From: Bacillota bacterium
Lineage (GTDB): Bacteria > Bacillota > Sulfobacillia > Sulfobacillales > Sulfobacillaceae
Direction of reading: 5' to 3'
Length of the DNA: 17,031 bases
Assembly: GCA_023488565.1 (NCBI GenBank)
Contig: JAMDDZ010000122.1
Location: 1 to 17,031, forward strand
This document shows, piece by piece, positions 12,652-17,031 of this stretch. Numbering within the stretch: position 1 is the stretch's first letter; each line of letters starts with the position of its first letter. The translations under genes were made by a program, and so were the position numbers. The notes under the pieces are model-generated. The model ran no database searches and was not told where the DNA came from. It saw only the letters and a program-made list of their open reading frames with translations.

Positions 12652-14184
12652 ATCTATTGGTCGGCCTTTATCGTATTTCTTATCCTGTTTGCGCTGGTCA
12701 CCGTAATGGGGTTTATGGCATCCCGGTGGCATCGCGGAGATCTTAATCTAATTGAAGAGTGGGGATTGGCAGGACGTCGCTTCGGTACCTTTGTGACCTG
12801 GTTTTTACTCGGGGGCGACTTGTATACCGCCTACACCTTCATAGCCGTTCCGGCATTGGTCTATGGCGCCGGTGCCTTTGGGTTCTTTGCGGTACCTTAC
12901 ACAATTGTGGTGTTCCCCATCATGTATGTTGTGATGCCGAGACTGTGGCGGGTATCTAAACAGCACAGCTACGTCACTGCGGCTGATTTTGTCCGTGGAC
13001 GTTTTGATAGTTCCTTACTGGCTCTGGCGGTGGCCATTACCGGAATTTTAGCCACCATGCCTTATATTGCTTTGCAACTGACAGGTATCCAAGCCGTGTT
13101 GCAAGCCATGGGATTGGCTGGAACCGGCATCTTAAAAGATCTGCCGCTAATCATCGCGTTCATTATTTTAGCCGCCTACACCTACACCAGTGGCTTGCGA
13201 GCCCCGGCACTCACCGCAATTCTGAAAGATATTTTAATCTATATTACGGTGATTGTGGCTTGTATCGCCATTCCCGCGGCACTCGGCGGTTATGGTCATA
13301 TTTTTCACGTAGCGGAAACCGCTTTGCCAGCGACTAAAGGCTCTTTAATTCTCTCGCCAAAACTCTATAGTGCATTTGCCACGTTGGCGTTGGGCTCCGC
13401 TTTCGCTTTGTTGTTATACCCGCATGCGGTTACCGGAACTTTAGGCGCCAGAAGCGGTCGAACCATACAAAGAAACGCCGCTTTGCTGCCGTTATATTCA
13501 CTAGCGTTGACTTTTATTGCGCTATTTGGGTATATGGCCATTGCCGCTGGCATCCACACCAAGGATACCAGTTTGGTAGTGCCACTGTTGTTTTTGAAAA
13601 CCTTGCCCACCTGGTTTGCCGGGTTTGGGTTTGGGGCCATCGCTATTGGGGCCCTAGTACCAGCCGCAATTATGGCTATCGCGGCCGCCAACCTCTTTAC
13701 TCGCAACATCGTGCGAGAATATTTCGCTACCAACGAAAGCCCGCGCAACGAAGCCCAAGTAGCCAAGATCGTTGGCCTCATCGTGATCTTGGGAGCTTTA
13801 TTGTTTATCGTGGCCATACCACTGCAATTCTCGATTTACTTCCAGACACTGGGAGGCTTGTGGATCTTGCAAACCTTGCCGACCGTGATGTTCGGACTTT
13901 ATACTCGCTGGTTCCACCGTTGGGCGCTTTTAATTGGATGGTTGATAGGAATGGTCACCGGAACCGCGATGGCGATGGCGGAATCATTCAAAACCTCCAT
14001 ATATCCCTTGGCCATTGGTCACTCCGCTATCTTGGGCTACGCCGGAATCTGGGCGATATTAGCCAACATCGTGGTGGTTGTTGTGTTGACCCTGATATTT
14101 AATGCGCTCAAAATCTCTAACGGCAAAGATCAAACGACCGCCGACGATTATATCACGGAACCCGAAGAGAAAATCGCGCAATAA
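12652..14184 (+). CDS. MctP-like sodium:solute symporter (monocarboxylate uptake)
   Basis: This SSS-family transporter closely resembles MctP-type monocarboxylate permeases. Hallmarks are EEWGLAGRRFGTFVTWFLLGG, DLYTAYTFIAVPALVYGAGA, TAADFVRGRF, ATMPYIALQLTGIQ and AYTYTSGLRAPALTAILKD, followed by 13 or so hydrophobic helices in all. MctP homologues take up lactate, pyruvate, propionate or similar acids. The first canonical start is ATG 12706, but this would remove most of helix 1 and has no Shine-Dalgarno. The frame is open upstream and encodes IYWSAFIVFLILFALVTV, a normal first helix. A Shine-Dalgarno-like GAAAGGGGTGG (12635-12645) is well spaced for ATC at 12652, so I place the start there. 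The exact codon is uncertain (ATT 12646 is the alternative). The C-terminal tail is hydrophilic. Confidence 0.9.
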   Translation: MYWSAFIVFLILFALVTVMGFMASRWHRGDLNLIEEWGLAGRRFGTFVTWFLLGGDLYTAYTFIAVPALVYGAGAFGFFAVPYTIVVFPIMYVVMPRLWRVSKQHSYVTAADFVRGRFDSSLLALAVAITGILATMPYIALQLTGIQAVLQAMGLAGTGILKDLPLIIAFIILAAYTYTSGLRAPALTAILKDILIYITVIVACIAIPAALGGYGHIFHVAETALPATKGSLILSPKLYSAFATLALGSAFALLLYPHAVTGTLGARSGRTIQRNAALLPLYSLALTFIALFGYMAIAAGIHTKDTSLVVPLLFLKTLPTWFAGFGFGAIAIGALVPAAIMAIAAANLFTRNIVREYFATNESPRNEAQVAKIVGLIVILGALLFIVAIPLQFSIYFQTLGGLWILQTLPTVMFGLYTRWFHRWALLIGWLIGMVTGTAMAMAESFKTSIYPLAIGHSAILGYAGIWAILANIVVVVVLTLIFNALKISNGKDQTTADDYITEPEEKIAQ

Positions 14185-14202
14185 CAATCGTCGCACCCGT
14201 CT

Positions 14203-14245
14203 AGAGACGCCTTCGCAAATGGACTGCGGGGGCGTCTCTTCATTG
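14203..14245 (+). terminator. intrinsic terminator after the symporter gene
   Basis: AGAGACGCC (14203-14211) pairs perfectly with GGCGTCTCT (14231-14239), and CGCA/TGCG (14214-14217, 14225-14228) continues the stem after a 2-nt mismatch, with a 7-nt loop. A moderately T-rich stretch (TTCATTGTT) follows. It lies 19 nt after the symporter stop and separates it from the small genes downstream. Confidence 0.7.
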
Positions 14246-14323
14246 TTCCTCCAAGAGTAGCATATGGACGAATTTTATCGGACAGATTAATCCTGGTTCA
14301 ATAACTTACCAGCGAGGTACACG

Positions 14324-14407
14324 ATGGTGATGTGGATATTGGGCGGAATTGCTTTATTGATTTCGTTTGTGGTCGGTTTGGTGTTTGTTGCCGACCATAA
14401 AGAATGA
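14324..14407 (+). CDS. 27-aa single-helix membrane peptide
   Basis: A 27-codon frame starts at ATG 14324 with GCGAGGT (14312-14318) as ribosome-binding site, and ends in TGA at 14405. The product begins MVMWILGGIALLISFVVGLV, one membrane helix, and ends with a short polar tail (FVADHKE). I know no family for it. The well-spaced Shine-Dalgarno, typical helix-plus-polar-tail design and position in an otherwise empty gap between the symporter terminator and the YkuS-like gene support it as real. It may be translated with the YkuS-like gene, whose start is 42 nt further on. Confidence 0.55.
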   Translation: MVMWILGGIALLISFVVGLVFVADHKE

Positions 14408-14449
14408 CTCCTTGACCTACGTGGGACACTACCACCGGAGGTGAGGGTT

Positions 14450-14704
14450 ATGAATCGTGCCACGATTGCCATCGAACAGCAATTGACGCCATATTCTCAA
14501 GCCTTGAGCGATGCCGGTTATCGTGTGGTCCCTTTGACGGACCAAACCCTGAAAAACGCGCAAGCAGTGGTGGTTCAAGGAAGTGACGACAACTTTCTGG
14601 GAATCGAAGATCCGCTAACCAAAGCTCCCGTCATCGACGCAACGGGATTAACTGCTGACCAAGTGGTAGATGAGGTCAGGCGACGGACCGCAATCGAATC
14701 ATAA
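14450..14704 (+). CDS. UPF0180 (YkuS-like) protein
   Basis: The 84-aa product matches the UPF0180/YkuS family of small soluble Firmicute proteins. It has the early IAIEQQLTPYSQALSDAGYRVV, the middle VVVQGSDDNFLGIEDPLTKAPVIDA and the C-terminal GLTADQVVDEVRRR. The middle aligns with the YkuS pattern in which a V-x-G-x-D-x-N motif precedes a conserved MG-I. The family function is unknown. I choose ATG 14450 because GGAGGTGA (14437-14444) is placed 5 nt before it; an in-frame GTG at 14441 lies within that Shine-Dalgarno. A strong hairpin follows the stop. Confidence 0.85.
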   Translation: MNRATIAIEQQLTPYSQALSDAGYRVVPLTDQTLKNAQAVVVQGSDDNFLGIEDPLTKAPVIDATGLTADQVVDEVRRRTAIES

Positions 14705-14719
14705 ACCCAAGACTCTGCA

Positions 14720-14746
14720 AGCTGGGGGACCACAGGTCCCCCAGCT
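14720..14746. terminator. strong palindromic hairpin, probable bidirectional terminator
   Basis: AGCTGGGGGACC (14720-14731) and GGTCCCCCAGCT (14735-14746) form a perfect 12-bp stem with an ACA loop, between the converging YkuS-like and ABC permease genes. It overlaps the permease stop codon. There is no clear T-run on either side, so termination may be weak or factor-assisted; the position still favours a terminator. Confidence 0.6.
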
Positions 14747-16397
14747 ATATCACGGGATGCTCCTCTGCCAGCAGTTTTCGAGTACTTTGGCGAAATCCCC
14801 AAATCCATGCCACCCCATTACCCACAAGCAAAATGGCTAAATAGAGGTAAAGGCCCATCGGCAATAGAGTAAAGATGAAATGGAGGCCGGCCAACACCCC
14901 TAACATTAAGAGCAACATCCAAATGACCCAACGTTGCCTTTGCTGTGCCATTTGAAATGGTTCCGAAAAAGGAAATCGAAGGCCAAGCCATCTAAATGCC
15001 AGCACGGCGTAAATCAGCATAGACAGCAGCGCTGCAACCAAGTCCGGAATCACCTCAATGCCAAACAACATGACAAAAATTACACTTTCGATTACAAAGA
15101 TAGGGAGAAAAAGCCGTACCAACACTGCTTTAACCGTCCCTCTAAAGATATTTTCCCGATGTTGAATTGGGGTGGCTTGATAGATCCAAGCAGCCCTAAA
15201 TTGAGCCGAATAACGCAGCATCATGATGACGGTGGGAATCATAAATCCCATCATGTAAATGGCAAGATACCAGTGACTGGAATTGACTTGATGGGTTTCG
15301 TGAGACCACGCCGGATTGAAGATGATTAGTAGCGGCAACGCAATGGCAAATCCCAAAGAAGGGTAAACCTTCAGTTTGAAATCGCGTTCCCGTGCCATCA
15401 TTAATCCGGCAAATTCGAAAAAAGAGCGCTCTTCCGGATTTCGGCAAAACATTCGAGCCAGTCGCCTCCAACCACGATTTGGCGGCTTGGACGCCCCTGC
15501 CACTGTAGCCAACCTTTCTAACCGCGATTCAAATAACGGCATGGTCCAGAGATAAGCCGCAAATAAAATCACTGGAACAATCGCGGCCATCACTGCAAGA
15601 TCTAATATCGGCCCCTCCGTATGGTGCCCGAATCCCCAGGCAAACACCGCACCAAACCACACTGGAGGTAATATCGCCTGCCACCATGCCGCATGAAACA
15701 CTACCCGCAGTTTCAACACCTGAAATATTCGACCCATCAGTTGATAAGCCAAAAGGATGGCGATAGAGAGACCAATCTGCACGTAGTTGATCAGATCTTT
15801 CAAACGTTCGCCGTCAAAAAAGTTCAGGAACAATAAGTACAGCAGGGCGGTTAACGCGATAATCAGCAAATCCATCAACCCTAACCCTAAAAGAAAGGCC
15901 ATCCCAAACCCAATCCCACGAGAAATAAAACTGGCAATCAAAGAAGGCCCCGCCAGGGATGTGGTCAACAAGATTAAATAAATCGTAATGTGGATGGCAC
16001 GGGCTATTCCTACCGTACGGCGATCTATCGGTTTTGTCTGCAAAATGACACGATCCCTGATGTCGAGCAAGACGGTAGAAAAGTCGGAGATCATTGAGGT
16101 CATGACGAAAAACATCAACATGGCAAACGTCAAGCTCATTTGAAAAAAGTAATTGTCTCCGGCCACCACCAGCGGAATCAAAATCAATCCCATCAAAACA
16201 TAAAGCCAGAGGGACTGTATGAACCCATTTTTGTCTCCTGATTGGCGGGGGTTGCGATTGAACACTGTTGGAGTCCGGCGGCTATCCATGGTCAGCTTTA
16301 CTTGCAAAATTTTTCGCAAGGTCGGATAGTCAGCGCCTAGGATCTCCAATCCAGGCCGCAATCGATCCAACACTCGCAACGAGATAAAGTCTTTCAT
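14745..16397 (-). CDS. ABC exporter permease (ABC-2-like)
   Basis: The 550-aa product has a ~60-residue cytoplasmic start and about a dozen hydrophobic segments, including SLWLYVLMGLILIPLVVAG, FAMLMFFVMTSMISDFSTVLL and several C-terminal helices. It has no solute-binding or ATPase motifs. The DIRDRVILQTKPIDRRTVGIARAIH loop after the third helix and the long cytoplasmic stretch around residues 290-340 fit large Firmicute ABC-2-type permeases. ATG 16397 has AAGGAG 9 nt upstream, and the ATPase gene stops 3 nt before it, so the pair is one operon. The substrate is unknown. It ends within the hairpin at 14720-14746. Confidence 0.85.
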   Translation of the reverse strand: MKDFISLRVLDRLRPGLEILGADYPTLRKILQVKLTMDSRRTPTVFNRNPRQSGDKNGFIQSLWLYVLMGLILIPLVVAGDNYFFQMSLTFAMLMFFVMTSMISDFSTVLLDIRDRVILQTKPIDRRTVGIARAIHITIYLILLTTSLAGPSLIASFISRGIGFGMAFLLGLGLMDLLIIALTALLYLLFLNFFDGERLKDLINYVQIGLSIAILLAYQLMGRIFQVLKLRVVFHAAWWQAILPPVWFGAVFAWGFGHHTEGPILDLAVMAAIVPVILFAAYLWTMPLFESRLERLATVAGASKPPNRGWRRLARMFCRNPEERSFFEFAGLMMARERDFKLKVYPSLGFAIALPLLIIFNPAWSHETHQVNSSHWYLAIYMMGFMIPTVIMMLRYSAQFRAAWIYQATPIQHRENIFRGTVKAVLVRLFLPIFVIESVIFVMLFGIEVIPDLVAALLSMLIYAVLAFRWLGLRFPFSEPFQMAQQRQRWVIWMLLLMLGVLAGLHFIFTLLPMGLYLYLAILLVGNGVAWIWGFRQSTRKLLAEEHPVI

Positions 16398-16400
16398 GGG

Positions 16401-17031
16401 TCAATCTCCTTGAATGATGGCCAAACATTTCTGGGCAATTTCTTGATGTTCCAGAAATCCAGTAATATGACCAAAAATTTCTTCCAACGATTTTTCCTGA
16501 GCCAGGCTTTTGAGTTGGTCAAAACTGCCATCGGCCACAATATTGCCATCATTCAGCAACACAATGCGGCTGCTAATTTTTTCTACCACGTCCATAAGGT
16601 GTGAAGAGTAAAATATGGTTTTGCCATCTTCTGCTAGTTGGGCCAACAAGTCTTTGACCACCATTACACTGTTGGCATCGAGACCACTGAGCGGTTCGTC
16701 TAAAAACAGTATATCCGGGTTATGCAACACACTGGCAATCAGCAGCACTTTTTGCCGCATCCCCTTGGAATATGAGGCAATACGTGCATAGTAGGCATCC
16801 TTAAGTCCTAAAAGGGTAGCAAGCGCTAACGCCTTACGTTGAACCCGGTTTTCCGCAATCCCATACAGACCTCCGACAAACCCCAAATACTCCTCAGCAG
16901 TCAAAGATTCGTAAACTTCCGCCGTTTCCGGAACATATCCGATGCGTCGTTTATATTCCCCATCCCCGTCGGCAATGTTCTGGCCGAAGATGTGAATCGT
17001 TCCAGAATATCCTCCTACTAGCCCCAGCTGA
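16401..17031 (-). CDS. ABC exporter ATP-binding protein, C-terminal 209 aa (5' end outside window)
   Basis: The frame is open to the window end, so the Met at 16904 is internal and the start and Walker A motif lie beyond 17031. Visible motifs in order are a Q-loop region IGYVPETAEVYESLTAEEY (with Glu in place of the usual Gln, common in this subgroup), the signature SYSKGMRQK, Walker B ILFLDEPLSGLD and the H-loop FYSSHLMDVVEK. A short C-terminal extension follows (SLEEIFGHITG). It belongs to the ABC-2-type drug, antibiotic or lipid exporter ATPases and pairs with the adjacent permease. Confidence 0.93.
   Translation of the reverse strand, partial: QLGLVGGYSGTIHIFGQNIADGDGEYKRRIGYVPETAEVYESLTAEEYLGFVGGLYGIAENRVQRKALALATLLGLKDAYYARIASYSKGMRQKVLLIASVLHNPDILFLDEPLSGLDANSVMVVKDLLAQLAEDGKTIFYSSHLMDVVEKISSRIVLLNDGNIVADGSFDQLKSLAQEKSLEEIFGHITGFLEHQEIAQKCLAIIQGD

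Noticed and set aside
13365..13817. 150-codon minus-strand frame inside the symporter gene
   Set aside because: Its Ala/Asn/Lys-rich composition is that of a reverse-strand shadow of a membrane protein gene, and no ribosome-binding site precedes it.
14441..14449. GTG at 14441 as start of the YkuS-like gene
   Set aside because: It lies within the Shine-Dalgarno GGAGGTGA; the ATG at 14450 has correct spacing.
16905..17031. Met at 16904 as the ABC ATPase start
   Set aside because: The frame continues upstream with the ABC Q-loop region and no stop, so the gene is cut by the window.

Overview
The window looks like chromosome of a thermoacidophilic, low-to-mid-GC Firmicute of the Sulfobacillus type. 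That is an inference from gene content: a bacterial XPB helicase with its partner, a membrane-anchored tandem rhodanese, a UPF0180/YkuS protein, an MctP-type carboxylate symporter with a DUF3311 partner, strong Shine-Dalgarno sites, and many GTG/TTG starts. No rRNA or tRNA gene and no CRISPR array was seen.

Layout. Positions 1-3448 (+): an operon of an XPB-family DNA helicase (5' end outside the window), its helicase-associated partner and a membrane-anchored Kelch-like propeller, joined by 4-nt start/stop overlaps. Positions 3445-4628 (-): a tandem rhodanese, perhaps preceded by a 14-codon Cys-containing leader peptide. Positions 4679-5158 (+): a flavin reductase-like protein. Positions 5155-10035 (-): a tight six-gene operon, in transcription order HIT protein, NMO/FabK-like flavoenzyme, DHA2 drug exporter, divergent guanylate kinase, GT4 glycosyltransferase and an unknown 92-aa protein. 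Positions 10036-12028 (-): a complete IS607-family element with serine recombinase TnpA and RNA-guided nuclease TnpB. Positions 12029-12432: intergenic. Positions 12433-14704 (+): DUF3311 protein, MctP-like symporter, terminator, a 27-aa membrane peptide and a YkuS-like protein. Positions 14745-17031 (-): an ABC exporter permease and its ATPase, the latter cut by the window end.

The most informative observation is the IS607 insertion. Joining the two flanks at a shared GATTA rebuilds a well-spaced ribosome-binding site (AAGGAG, 8 nt, ATG) for the HIT gene. The element therefore appears to have landed between the Shine-Dalgarno and the start codon of the first gene of the six-gene operon. It leaves the tnpB stop codon 2 nt before the HIT start, so the operon may now depend on transcription and translation running out of tnpB. 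The predicted TnpB guide RNA would end in the first codons of the HIT gene, so its target would be the empty allele of this very locus.

Other points worth attention are the symporter, whose first membrane helix is encoded upstream of its first canonical start codon and implies a rare ATC start; a possible Cys-rich leader peptide before the rhodanese; and a guanylate kinase homologue with an altered lid.
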